Shown here: positions 5,976 to 14,251 of the stretch, one piece after another
Numbering within the stretch: position 1 is the stretch's first letter
How the letters are laid out: each line of letters begins with the position of its first letter
Origin: Bacillota bacterium
GTDB taxonomy: Bacteria > Bacillota > Sulfobacillia > Sulfobacillales > JAIMBI01
Direction: 5' to 3'
Assembly (NCBI GenBank): GCA_021818685.1
Contig: JAKATP010000012.1
Span: 1 to 38,086, forward strand
Length of the DNA: 38,086 nucleotides
Position numbers and translations under genes: made by a program
The notes under the pieces: model-generated
Told to the model about the DNA's origin: nothing
Database searches by the model: none
What the model saw: only the letters and a program-made list of their open reading frames with translations

Positions 5976-7328
5976 ATGAATAAAGGACGGTTCGTGGTGA
6001 TCGGGGGCGATGCGGCCGGCATGACGGCCGCTTCCCAAGTCAGGCGTCAAGCCCCCGAGCTGGAGATTCTCGTGTTCGAACAGGGAGTCTACACCTCGTA
6101 TTCCTCGTGAGGCATTCCCTATCTGGTCGGCCAGTTGGTCGGCGACACGGATGACCTGGTGGTGCGGACACCGGAGGCCTTCCGGCGGGCGGGGATCGAC
6201 GTGTGGATCCGCCACCGCGTCACCGCTGTGGATTTAGGGCGTCATTTGGTCGAGGTGACCGACCTCGATACCGCCCGGACCTACTGGGAATCGTTTGACC
6301 GACTTTTGCTCGCCACCGGTGCGCGCCCTGTCATCCCCGACGCGATCGATGCGAGCCTGGCCGGTGTGTACGGCGTGAAGAGCCTCGACGATGCCCGCGC
6401 CATTCAGCACGCTCTGGACGCGGCCCCGGGCGCGTCCGTGGTCGTGGTGGGCGGCGGCTACGTCGGCGTGGAGATGGCAGAGAACCTCCGCCGCATCGGC
6501 CGGTCCGTCACGGTTATAGACCGGAACCCAGCCCTGATGAGCAGTCTCGACCCGGATATGAGCCAACGCGTCACGGAGTTGGCTCTGAGTCTGGGTATCA
6601 AGGTCGCGCTCGAAGAAAACTTGACCGGCCTGGACGCCCACGGGGGTGTGGTGCGGGCTGTCCAAACCGATCGGGCGCGGCATCCGGCGGACATTGTCAT
6701 CCTTGGTCTCGGCGTAAGGCCCGAGGCCGAGCTTGCAGCGTCGGCCGGCATCCCCCTCGGTGTCGGCGGTGCCGTGCATGTCGACGACCATTGCCGCACC
6801 GGCATCCAGGACGTCTTGGCCGCCGGCGACTGCGCCGATGCTTATGACGTGGTCCGACGGCAGTACGTATATCAGCCGCTTGCGACTCACGCCAGCAAGC
6901 AAGGTCGGATCGCGGGCCTCGCGGTCGCGGGGCGGTCCGGCCGCTTTCCCGGTGTAACCGGCACGGCGGTGACCCAGATCGGGAACGCGGAGATTGCGCG
7001 TACGGGCATCGGCGAGCGAGAGATTCGTTCCCTCAACATCGACGGGGCGGCCGCGGCCATCTCCTCCACTACCCGGGTCGGCTACATGCCAGGTGCCTCG
7101 GCCGTCCACGTCAAGCTGTGGGGTGAGCGGGGCAGCGGTCGGCTCCTCGGCGCTCAGATAGTGGGTGGCCCGGGTGCCGGTAAGCGCATCGACGTCGTAG
7201 CCACCGCCCTTATGATGGCGATGACGGTCGAAGACCTGCTCGGACTCGATCTCGCCTACTCTCCCGGACTGTCAGACACCTGGGATCCCGTACAGGTGGC
7301 GGCCCGTGTCCTCGTACGCGATCTATAG
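5976..7328 (+). CDS. FAD/NAD(P)-dependent disulfide reductase, CoA-disulfide reductase family, with in-frame UGA (selenocysteine)
   Basis: The complete frame is 450 residues. It opens with an FAD-binding Rossmann motif (VVIGGDAAGMTAASQVRR), has the NAD(P) motif VVVGGGYVGVEMAENLRR around residue 155, and a second FAD motif DVLAAGDCADAYDVV near 280. The C-terminal dimerisation domain ends in LDLAYSPGLSDTWDP. This is the coenzyme A-disulfide reductase/NADH oxidase group, which uses a single cysteine in the motif SFxxCGxPYY. Here the text is SYSS-UGA-GIPYLVG: the UGA (6108-6110, codon 45) is exactly that cysteine. Sec is therefore the predicted sole redox residue facing FAD. All other family motifs are intact and the frame is open on both sides, so decay is unlikely. 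The ATG at 5976 is favoured for alignment to the family N-terminus. An in-frame ATG at 5958 exists, and neither has a strong ribosome site. The substrate (CoA disulfide, persulfide, polysulfide, peroxide or the adjacent redoxin) is unknown. Confidence 0.85.
6119..6138 (+). promoter_or_regulatory. Putative bacterial SECIS hairpin in the disulfide-reductase mRNA
   Basis: CUGG (6123-6126) pairs with CCAG (6131-6134) around a UCGG loop. Beyond one U-U mismatch, three more pairs (A-U, U-G, C-G) extend the stem. The loop starts 17 nt after the UGA and contains G. Position and size fit a bacterial SECIS, though the stem is weaker than that of the glutaredoxin gene. Confidence 0.5.
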
Positions 7329-7422
7329 GACCCAGGGCGGCGCCGCCCCTGAGGCGTGAGCGGAAGGCGGTTGCTTGGGTGGATGGGTGGGTGGATGGAT
7401 TGATGCTCGGACGGGAGGCGTC

Positions 7423-8853
7423 ATGTACGCACCGGAAGCGGAGAAGAGCGTCCGGCTCTTCTTAAAGTATGGCCTCGTCAGTGACCCCTGGCAGGCTGCG
7501 GCCCGCGGCCATCCCACCCTGGACCCCGATCTCGAGTCGACTCTCAGGGCCGTGGTGAACGAGATCGCCTCCGAGCCGCTCGACCGTCTCGTGCTGGACT
7601 CCTGGCCGATAACGCAGGCCCAGATCGAGACCGGGATCCGGGAAGTGCTGCTGTCCTCGGGATCATTCGATGCCTATCTGGCGACGGGATCCCTCACCCT
7701 CACCGCGGCAAGCCTCCATGAGGCCATTCGCCGCGTACGCTTGTTGGTCCGCGAGGGGGGCCTGGCCCGTCTCATGCTGGGATACGGGTATACGGCCCTG
7801 GTCGAGAACCTGATGGCTGTCCGCCATTACGGGAGCATGCGCGAGGAGGACTTTGTATCCGGGCGGCTTCATCGACCCTGGGTGTCGCGGTCTCTCGAAT
7901 ATGAACTCGCGGCTGGCATGGCCGTCGGTCACTATGAACTCGTCCCGGGAGTCGACGGCCGGTTCGTGAAGCTTACCCGCCGCGGTGCGGCGCTGTGGCG
8001 CGACGCGCAGGAACTCTGGCGCGTCACGGGCTACGCCGACACCCGTCACCGGCTGTCCATGATGGCCGAGTTTGCCAACCTCGCAGACCTGGATGAGCTC
8101 ACGAACCTCATCCTGCCCGACTTCATGGACATGCGGCGCGCCTTTATCAACGACTGCGACATTCCCGCCGGAGCCAAACTGCTGGAGGTCGGGTCGGGAT
8201 CCGGGATGCTCACCTTCGATGCCGGGCTTTACGACACCCTGAGGCCATCCTCGCTGACCTGTGTCGACCCGTCGCCGGTCCTCACGGGTCTCGCCATGAA
8301 AAAAGCGAAACGGCGTCACGCTCAAGGCGTGCGTTTCGTGCGGGGCGTGGCCGAGTCCCTACCCTTTCCGCCCGAAAGCTTCGACCACGCCCTCGCGTTT
8401 GCCGTGATGCAGTATACCGATCGGGAGCAAGCCCTGCCCGAGCTCTACCGTGTGCTCCGACCGGGCGGCAGCGTGGCGATTTCGGTACCGCTCGACTTGC
8501 CGGCTTTGCACCAGACGGTGATGCAGCGGTGGTTCAAACCCCTGCAGCGTCCGTCCTACGGGAGCTTTGTGTTTGTCTCCCCGGACGATATTCCGGAGCA
8601 CGCGCTGGCGGCGGGGTTTCGTGTCTTGAGCGTATCGACGAAGACCACCTCGCTGGACTACTCGCGCCCGGAGCTCACCGTGCGCATTATGATGCAGTTC
8701 CACGTCTTTCAAGACACGCTGTCCGCCCTTCCCTACCAAGCCCGGCTCGATCTGCGTGATGACCTCATTGGGCGCGGACGCTACCTTCTGAGCCGGGGAG
8801 CAGACATGCGTTTCGAGGCGCCGATGCAGTGGGTCTGGCTGCAGAAACCGTGA
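7423..8853 (+). CDS. Class I SAM-dependent methyltransferase with a large N-terminal domain
   Basis: A 476-residue protein. The C-terminal half is a Rossmann-fold methyltransferase of the Methyltransf_11 type: motif I LLEVGSGSGMLTFD (about residues 252-265), motif II acidic residue in SLTCVDPS, and the post-motif YRVLRPGGSVAISVP. The first 240 residues form a helical domain I do not recognise. It includes a basic, winged-helix-like stretch (VDGRFVKLTRRGAALW) that could bind substrate or mediate dimerisation. The ATG at 7423 is preceded by GGGAGG. It lies 94 nt after the UGA-containing disulfide reductase on the same strand and could be co-transcribed. The methyl acceptor is unknown. A link to selenium or thiol chemistry is conjecture based on position. 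Confidence 0.82.
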   Translation: MYAPEAEKSVRLFLKYGLVSDPWQAAARGHPTLDPDLESTLRAVVNEIASEPLDRLVLDSWPITQAQIETGIREVLLSSGSFDAYLATGSLTLTAASLHEAIRRVRLLVREGGLARLMLGYGYTALVENLMAVRHYGSMREEDFVSGRLHRPWVSRSLEYELAAGMAVGHYELVPGVDGRFVKLTRRGAALWRDAQELWRVTGYADTRHRLSMMAEFANLADLDELTNLILPDFMDMRRAFINDCDIPAGAKLLEVGSGSGMLTFDAGLYDTLRPSSLTCVDPSPVLTGLAMKKAKRRHAQGVRFVRGVAESLPFPPESFDHALAFAVMQYTDREQALPELYRVLRPGGSVAISVPLDLPALHQTVMQRWFKPLQRPSYGSFVFVSPDDIPEHALAAGFRVLSVSTKTTSLDYSRPELTVRIMMQFHVFQDTLSALPYQARLDLRDDLIGRGRYLLSRGADMRFEAPMQWVWLQKP

Positions 8854-8944
8854 TCCCCCCGTCGCCGATGCTGTTTCTTCATGCCCTCTGGTTGATTATC
8901 GATCATTAGAAGTTTGTATGACTTTAGAAGGAAACTGTCGCGCA

Positions 8945-8973
8945 TTGGGGGAACCTTTCCCCTACAGTATTAT
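8945..8973 (+). promoter_or_regulatory. Promoter of the XRE regulator gene
   Basis: TTGGGG (8945-8950) and TATTAT (8968-8973) are spaced by 17 nt. Transcription should begin near 8980, so the ATG at 8976 is too early and the start at 8994 is favoured. Just upstream, TTAGAAG occurs twice (starting near 8907 and in TTTAGAAGG near 8924) in an AT-rich patch and could be an operator. Confidence 0.5.
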
Positions 8974-8993
8974 CAATGTACGGGGTGATTCCG

Positions 8994-9785
8994 ATGATTG
9001 GGCCCCGCATCCGCCTGTTGCGTGAGCAGATTGCCATGAGTCAGTCCAACTTGGCTGATCGCATACCGTTGTCCCAGAAGCAGGTCTCCCGCATCGAACA
9101 CGACAGCTACGTGCAACTGCCGCGCCATACGCTCATCCGCATCGCCGAGGTGCTGGCCATCCCGCTCGCCACCGGCGAGGTCAACGCCTGGCTTGGGCAC
9201 TGCGCGTATGCCCCCCTGGTGCGGCCCAACCTTCCCTTGCCGGACGGGCTCGCGAACTGGCTCGCCTGGGCCTCTTCCCTGCCGGTGGCGGTGCTGGACC
9301 CATCGGGCCAGGTCCGCCATCACACGCGCCTCTTTGGCGAGCTGTGGACGCACGAATGCCGCCGATCCGGCAACCTGACCGTGTGGGCGCTCGAACCGTC
9401 GTCCCCCCTGTGTGAACGGGACCGCCGCCGTCTACTGGCCTGGCATTGGGGTCTGCTGCGGTATGCCCGATCCGAACCGTGGGTCGATGAGGTGGAGCGG
9501 ATGGTGGCTCGCTTTGGACCCGAGGCGCTGGCCCTCTGGAACGGCGTCGAGCGCGATACCCTCCTGCCGAGTGATTTTTCGCAAAGCCCCTGGCATCTTC
9601 ATGATGAGGTGAGGGGTGAGCTGTCATTCCGGGTCGGCATCAGCCAGCCCGTGTGGCGGCCCGATCTGCAGGTCCTGGTCTTTTATCCGTATGATGCCCG
9701 GACCCGCCTGTGGTGCGAAGAGCACCTCGCCCTCGCCGCTTCCGAAACCCTGGCGTCTGCCGTCCCCTATCCGGCGTCTGGGTAG
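8994..9785 (+). CDS. XRE-family transcriptional regulator with MmyB-like ligand-binding domain
   Basis: A 263-residue protein. Residues 1-60 are a Cro/C1-type helix-turn-helix (LREQIAMSQSNLADRI, QKQVSRIEH). The remainder resembles the MmyB-like ligand-binding domain of bacterial XRE regulators: LPVAVLDPSGQVRHHT, a WHWGLLRYA helix, and a C-terminal strand region VRGELSFRVG with LQVLVFYPYD. That domain is thought to bind small hydrophobic ligands. The start at 8994 is chosen because GGGGTGATT immediately precedes it and because the promoter would place an upstream ATG before the transcript start. It lies 141 nt upstream of the sdh operon on the same strand, so it may regulate sdh or itself, which is inference. 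Confidence 0.75.
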   Translation: MIGPRIRLLREQIAMSQSNLADRIPLSQKQVSRIEHDSYVQLPRHTLIRIAEVLAIPLATGEVNAWLGHCAYAPLVRPNLPLPDGLANWLAWASSLPVAVLDPSGQVRHHTRLFGELWTHECRRSGNLTVWALEPSSPLCERDRRRLLAWHWGLLRYARSEPWVDEVERMVARFGPEALALWNGVERDTLLPSDFSQSPWHLHDEVRGELSFRVGISQPVWRPDLQVLVFYPYDARTRLWCEEHLALAASETLASAVPYPASG

Positions 9786-9834
9786 TAAGCCCCGGCCCGT
9801 GCTGTCAGAGTCCCCCGGAATCTCCGCAAAGCGT

Positions 9835-9840
9835 TACAAT
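9835..9840 (+). promoter_or_regulatory. Possible -10 element of the sdh operon
   Basis: TACAAT lies 86 nt before the sdhA start in the regulator-sdhA gap. No convincing -35 is seen at 16-18 nt, so the call is weak. Confidence 0.3.
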
Positions 9841-9926
9841 CTATTGCGTGGCTAGATAGCGCCAAGCGGGCCTGCGCGCCCATACGGCGACCGCCAGGCC
9901 AAAATTCCCAAGACGGAGTGGTGCGC

Positions 9927-11603
9927 ATGATCTACAAGCACGATGTGTTGGTCGTAGGAGCCGGCCTGGCCGGCATGCGGGCAGCCATCGCGGCGCAGCA
10001 GCACGGCGTCGACGTCGCCATTGTTTCTAAAGTTTATCCGGTCCGGTCACACTCCAATGCCGCCCAGGGCGGCATCAATGCGGCTCTGGGCGAAGGCGAC
10101 AGCTGGGAGTCGCACGCCTACGACACCGTGAAGGGCAGCGACTATCTAGGAGACCAGGACGCCATTGAAATTCTCGCCAAAGAGGCTCCCCAGGCGGTGC
10201 TGGAGCTGGAACACTGGGGCGTGAACTTCAGCCGCGACGAGACGGGTCACCTCGGTACCCGCAACTTTGGCGGGGCCTCTCAAGCCCGCACGTACTTCGT
10301 GGCGGACATCACCGGCCAGGCCCTCTTGCAGATTATGTTCGAGCAGCTGGTGCGCTCCGGGCTCAAGATGTACAACGAATGGTTCGTGACGAGCCTGGTC
10401 CTTTCGGAAAATCGGGTGGTCGGAGTCCTCGCTCTGGATATGCGCAGCGGACAGCTCCACGGCATTACCGCGAAGTCCGTCGTGATTGCAAGCGGCGGCC
10501 TGGGGCGGGTGTTCGAGCCCTCCACCAACGCCCTCATCTGCACGGGAGACGGCATGGCCATCGCCTATCGCGCCGGAGCCCAGCTCATGGACATGGAGAT
10601 GATGCAGTACCACCCCACGACCCTTAAAGGATCGGGCGCCCTCTTGACCGAAGGGGCGCGGGGCGAGGGCGCTTACCTCCTGAACGCCAATGGCGAACGC
10701 TTCATGAAGAAATCGGCGCCCAATAAAATGGAACTGGCAAGCCGCGACGTGGTCTCGCGCGCCGAGCAGACGGAGATCGACGAGGGCCGCGGCATCGACG
10801 GCTGTGTGTTATTGGACTGCCGCCATCTGGGCCGTGACCTCATCATGACCAAGCTCGGGCAGATTCACGAGCTGGCACTGGAGTTAGCCGGGGTCGACAT
10901 CGTGAAGGAGCCGGTGCCGGTGCGGCCGGGATTTCACTACCCGATGGGCGGTATCAAGACCGACGTCTTCGGAGAGACCACCGTGCCGGGCCTGTACGCG
11001 GCCGGGGAGGCCGCCTGCGTCTCCATTCACGGAGGAAACCGCCTCGGTGCCAACTCCCTTCTCGACACCGTCATCTATGGCCGCCGGGCGGGAGAAGCCG
11101 CTGCCGACGCGGCGGCCAAGCTCGCCGGCGAAGAAGTGCGCGAGACGGCTGTGCGCGACGAAGAGCGCCGCATCCAGGCCCTCGTGGACCGCCCCGATCG
11201 GGGTCAGTTTGCGGCCAAGGTGCGGTGGGACATGGGCACGGGGATGGTGACGCACTGCGGTGTGTTCCGGGATCAGAAGGGGCTCGAAGCCTGCGGCGAC
11301 CTACTGCACGACTTGAAGGATCGCTTTACGCAGGTCCACGTGGGCGATAAGGGCCGCGTGTTCAACACCAACCTCCTGTCCGTGCTGGAGCTGCGCAACA
11401 TGCTGGATCTGGCGGAGGCCGTGCAGCTGACCGCCCTCACCCGGACGGAGAGCCGGGGAGCCCATACCCGCATCGACTACCCGGAGCGGGACGACGAGCA
11501 CTGGCTCCGCCACATCCTCCTGCAGTACCGCGAAGACGGCCCCGAGATAAGCTACCGCCCGGTCACGATTACGCAGTGGGAGCCCCAGGTTCGCACGTAC
11601 TAG
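9927..11603 (+). CDS. sdhA: Succinate dehydrogenase/fumarate reductase flavoprotein subunit
   Basis: A 558-residue flavoprotein that oxidises succinate to fumarate. It shows the N-terminal FAD motif VLVVGAGLAGMRAAIAAQ and the covalent-FAD histidine, His42, in RSHSNAAQGG. Substrate-site segments are MMQYHPTTL and GARGEGAYLLN, and the C-terminal flavin region is HGGNRLGANSLLD. The ATG at 9927 has GGAG 8 nt upstream. It is the first gene of a three-gene operon with sdhB and sdhE. Length and motifs are normal. The family also includes fumarate reductases, but the aerobic context (ctaG) favours succinate oxidation. Confidence 0.93.
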   Translation: MIYKHDVLVVGAGLAGMRAAIAAQQHGVDVAIVSKVYPVRSHSNAAQGGINAALGEGDSWESHAYDTVKGSDYLGDQDAIEILAKEAPQAVLELEHWGVNFSRDETGHLGTRNFGGASQARTYFVADITGQALLQIMFEQLVRSGLKMYNEWFVTSLVLSENRVVGVLALDMRSGQLHGITAKSVVIASGGLGRVFEPSTNALICTGDGMAIAYRAGAQLMDMEMMQYHPTTLKGSGALLTEGARGEGAYLLNANGERFMKKSAPNKMELASRDVVSRAEQTEIDEGRGIDGCVLLDCRHLGRDLIMTKLGQIHELALELAGVDIVKEPVPVRPGFHYPMGGIKTDVFGETTVPGLYAAGEAACVSIHGGNRLGANSLLDTVIYGRRAGEAAADAAAKLAGEEVRETAVRDEERRIQALVDRPDRGQFAAKVRWDMGTGMVTHCGVFRDQKGLEACGDLLHDLKDRFTQVHVGDKGRVFNTNLLSVLELRNMLDLAEAVQLTALTRTESRGAHTRIDYPERDDEHWLRHILLQYREDGPEISYRPVTITQWEPQVRTY

Positions 11604-11640
11604 GAGGCTTTCCCCTTACCCTTTGAAGGCAGGTGCTTTT

Positions 11641-12627
11641 ATGGATATCAAGCTGAAGGTGCGGCGGCAGAACCCGGAGGCGGACGACAAACCGTTCTGG
11701 AAAGACTACGCCGTCGAGGTGCCCGAGTACTACACCCTCCTCGACGCCCTCTTAAAGGTGCGTGAAGAGGTGGACGAGACACTGGCGCTTCGTTGTTCGT
11801 GCCGCAGTCACATTTGCGGGTCGTGCGGCATGCGCGTCAATGGTCACGCGGCCCTGGCGTGCAAGACGAAGCTGTCGGACTTGGATCAGGAGACCGTGAC
11901 CGTGGAGCCGATGGGCAACATGCCTGTCATTCGGGATCTCGTGGTCGATCTGGAGCCATTTTGGAACAAGCTCTACAGCATCAAGCCGTACCTGCAGCCC
12001 GCCACGGATCCCCCGGAGCGCGAATATGTCGTGCCGAACGAGACGATGTTCCATCTGGACGGAGTCGTCAACTGCATCATGTGCGGCGCATGCGTCTCGG
12101 ACTGCGAGTCGTTGTCCGTAAACCCCATCTTCATCGGCCCGACGGCGTTCGCCAAAGAATATCGGTTTGTGCTTGATCCTCGCGACGCTGCCGACCGTGA
12201 GCGACTGTCCCAGATGAACGGGCCGGGTGGGGTGTGGGACTGCACGCACTGCTTTCAGTGCGTGGAGGTGTGTCCGAAGGACGTCGCGCCCATGGACCGC
12301 ATCATGGCGATGCGCCGGATGATGATGGACATGGGTATGGAGCAGCATAACGGCGCGAAGCGTGCCAACGCCTTCATGGATCTCGTGGGCACGTACGGAC
12401 GGCTTGATGAGACGCGACTTCTCATGCGCAGCGTGTCAGGCCTAGGTGAGCTCATGAGCTTCTCCAAGGTCGGATTCCGTGCGCTCTGGAAAGGCAAGCT
12501 GCCTCCCCTGAAGCCCCATCGGATTGCCGGGGCCCCAGCCGTGCGCCGGATTCTCGAGCGGGCCAGAAACCAGCGCCCGCGGCGCTTCAAGGTCCATCAG
12601 GCTCAGGAGGAGGGAGTGCGCGCATGA
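11641..12627 (+). CDS. sdhB: Succinate dehydrogenase iron-sulfur subunit, SdhE-type operon
   Basis: A 328-residue iron-sulfur subunit that passes electrons from SdhA. The [2Fe-2S] ligands are Cys54, 59, 62 and 74 (CRSHICGSCG... LAC). The [4Fe-4S] motif is CIMCGACVSDC. The third cluster motif reads CTHCFQCVEVCPKDV. In ordinary SdhB the residue after C-x-x is not cysteine and the site holds [3Fe-4S]. The extra cysteine here predicts a second [4Fe-4S], as reported for the archaeal and SdhE-containing class. The C-terminus is longer than in classical SdhB and basic. AGGTG precedes the ATG at 11641, 37 nt after sdhA, and its stop overlaps the sdhE start (ATGA). Confidence 0.92.
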   Translation: MDIKLKVRRQNPEADDKPFWKDYAVEVPEYYTLLDALLKVREEVDETLALRCSCRSHICGSCGMRVNGHAALACKTKLSDLDQETVTVEPMGNMPVIRDLVVDLEPFWNKLYSIKPYLQPATDPPEREYVVPNETMFHLDGVVNCIMCGACVSDCESLSVNPIFIGPTAFAKEYRFVLDPRDAADRERLSQMNGPGGVWDCTHCFQCVEVCPKDVAPMDRIMAMRRMMMDMGMEQHNGAKRANAFMDLVGTYGRLDETRLLMRSVSGLGELMSFSKVGFRALWKGKLPPLKPHRIAGAPAVRRILERARNQRPRRFKVHQAQEEGVRA

Positions 12628-13505
12628 AGTACGCCTTTTATCCGGGATGCGTCGCCAAAGGGGGCACGCCCGAGTTGTATCAGGCCATGACGGCGGTAGG
12701 CGAAAGACTTGGGTTGGAGCTGCATGAGCTGACGGGCGCGGCCTGCACGGGGGCCGGCGTTATCACCGAGCGGGATCCCTTTGCGGGCGACGTGGTGAAC
12801 AGTCGCACGTTTGCCATGGCCGAGCAACTGGGCCTGCCCGTCATGACGATCTGCAGCACCTGCACGGGGGTCATGATGGGCGTAAAGAGCCGGGTGGATG
12901 CCCACGACGACTATCGCGAACGGGTAAACCAGCTGCTGGCCGACGAGGATCTCCATTACAGCGGCCAGACCGATGTGAAGCACCTGTTGTGGGTGCTGGT
13001 GGAAGACCTTGGGCTCGACAAATTGAAGGCCATGGTGGTAAACCCGCTTCACGGCATGCGGCTCGCCCCGTTCTACGGCTGCTATGTCGTCCGTCCGTCG
13101 AAGGACGTGGACCCCCTCCGTCTTGGCCGCATGGGGTACCTGGAGAAAGTCATCGAGGCTCTCGGCGCCGAACCTGTGGAGGAATACCGCGGCAAGGACA
13201 AGTGTTGCGGCTTTCCGCTCCTCGAGACCAACCGCCGCGGGTCCCTGGCCTTGACCGGCAAGCGTCTGGCCGAGGCCCGCGACGTGGGTGCGGATGCGCT
13301 CGTGACGCCGTGCCCCCTGTGCCACCTGAACCTCGACGGCCAGCAGCCCGAAACCCCGGATGCGGGGCGGGTCGACGCGATGCCGGTCATGCACCTGCCC
13401 CAGGCCATCGGACTCGCGATCGGCATCCCACCGGAGCGACTCGGCTTGCATCGGCATATCATCGACACGAAGAAGATCCTGGCAAAGGTGGCCGTGGCGG
13501 GTTAG
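12624..13505 (+). CDS. sdhE: SdhE-type (HdrB-like) CCG-domain membrane-associated subunit
   Basis: A 293-residue protein of the heterodisulfide-reductase subunit B/CCG-domain family. In place of the haem-bearing SdhC/SdhD anchor, non-classical succinate dehydrogenases carry this subunit. The C-terminal CCG motif is intact: GCYVVRP, then KCCGFPLLETN, then PCPLCHLNLD, a set of ligands for a non-cubane [4Fe-4S] cluster. The N-terminal copy is degenerate: YPGC, then AACTGAGV instead of CCG, then CSTCTGVM. There are no transmembrane helices, so membrane attachment would be through amphipathic helices. The start overlaps the sdhB stop by 4 nt, indicating coupled translation. The terminator at 13531 ends the operon. 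Confidence 0.85.
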   Translation: MKYAFYPGCVAKGGTPELYQAMTAVGERLGLELHELTGAACTGAGVITERDPFAGDVVNSRTFAMAEQLGLPVMTICSTCTGVMMGVKSRVDAHDDYRERVNQLLADEDLHYSGQTDVKHLLWVLVEDLGLDKLKAMVVNPLHGMRLAPFYGCYVVRPSKDVDPLRLGRMGYLEKVIEALGAEPVEEYRGKDKCCGFPLLETNRRGSLALTGKRLAEARDVGADALVTPCPLCHLNLDGQQPETPDAGRVDAMPVMHLPQAIGLAIGIPPERLGLHRHIIDTKKILAKVAVAG

Positions 13506-13530
13506 ACGAGACGCTCCCGACGCCTTAAAA

Positions 13531-13561
13531 AACGTCCCGGCGGTAAGCGTCGGGGCGTTTT
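13531..13561 (+). terminator. Intrinsic terminator of the sdh operon
   Basis: An 11-bp stem with two wobble pairs (13531-13541 with 13549-13559) runs into TTTT, 26 nt after the sdhE stop. Confidence 0.75.
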
Positions 13562-14145
13562 GCATGCCGGCCCCGACGCGCGTTCCGATGGAGAACGGCG
13601 ACGAAGTCTATCAGGCAGGGATCTGAGGCGGACGACCGTGTCACACCCGCATACCCCACAAGGCGACATCTGGCCCTTTTGTCAGCGCGCCCAACCCGAG
13701 ATCGGCGAGGACGGGGCCGAAAGAGCATGGCAGCCTTCATGCCGAGCCCACGTGGTCGTTCCATAGCCCGGGTCGCGTCCTGCTCGCTCCCATTCCGCCC
13801 GTCGAGGTCCTGTTCGATCGCCCATGGAGTACGCGGTTGAGATCCATCCCGCGGCGCAAATCGTGGCCAGAGCCATGAAGAGCACGGGTGGCCCTCCCGA
13901 CATCTTTACAAGCCCGCAGAACGTCCCAACGGGACAGCCGGGATCTTTCACTATCACCTGCCTGGTCTACCCGCGGAGTCGCCCTAACCATCTTTCTCTG
14001 ACCGCGGGTTTTCTCAGCGCCCAAAGCTCGTGAAGCCTATACCGGCTGCACACGGAAGGAGATAGGGACGGAAGCGTCCCGTTCGTGCGGAGCCGGCTTC
14101 CTGCCCGCCGTGCTGCCGCCCGGCTCGTTGCTCGGGGATCCCGGG
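13562..14145. other. Intergenic stretch without a recognisable gene
   Basis: Only chance-type open frames are seen on either strand. One minus-strand frame has a short hydrophobic run (PPVLFMALATICAAGWIS), but it lacks a ribosome site and relatives I recognise. No tRNA or mobile-element end is visible. It may be a gene remnant. Confidence 0.4.
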
Positions 14146-14174
14146 TTGCCTTTCCCTCGCCGAGGCCCTAAACT
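14146..14174 (+). promoter_or_regulatory. Promoter of the HesB-like gene
   Basis: TTGCCT (14146-14151) and TAAACT (14169-14174) are separated by 17 nt. The gene starts 78 nt downstream of the -10. Confidence 0.45.
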
Positions 14175-14251
14175 ATACATTGGTAAGCATGAAACGCGGC
14201 GACCTGGCTGGCAGGGAGCACGCCACCACCGTCAAGATTAGGGAGGTTTTC

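Noticed and set aside
5603-7328. UGA reassigned to Trp, or both genes simply dead
   Set aside because: Several genes here end in TGA at the expected place (sdhB, methyltransferase, rimM), so UGA is a stop. Trp does not fit either catalytic site. Both genes are otherwise intact with the UGA only at the catalytic position.
7375-7400. G-rich repeat (GGTGGATGGGTGGG type), possible G-quadruplex
   Set aside because: There are only three GGG runs, and the repeat is short and just upstream of a normal ribosome site. There is no further support for a function.
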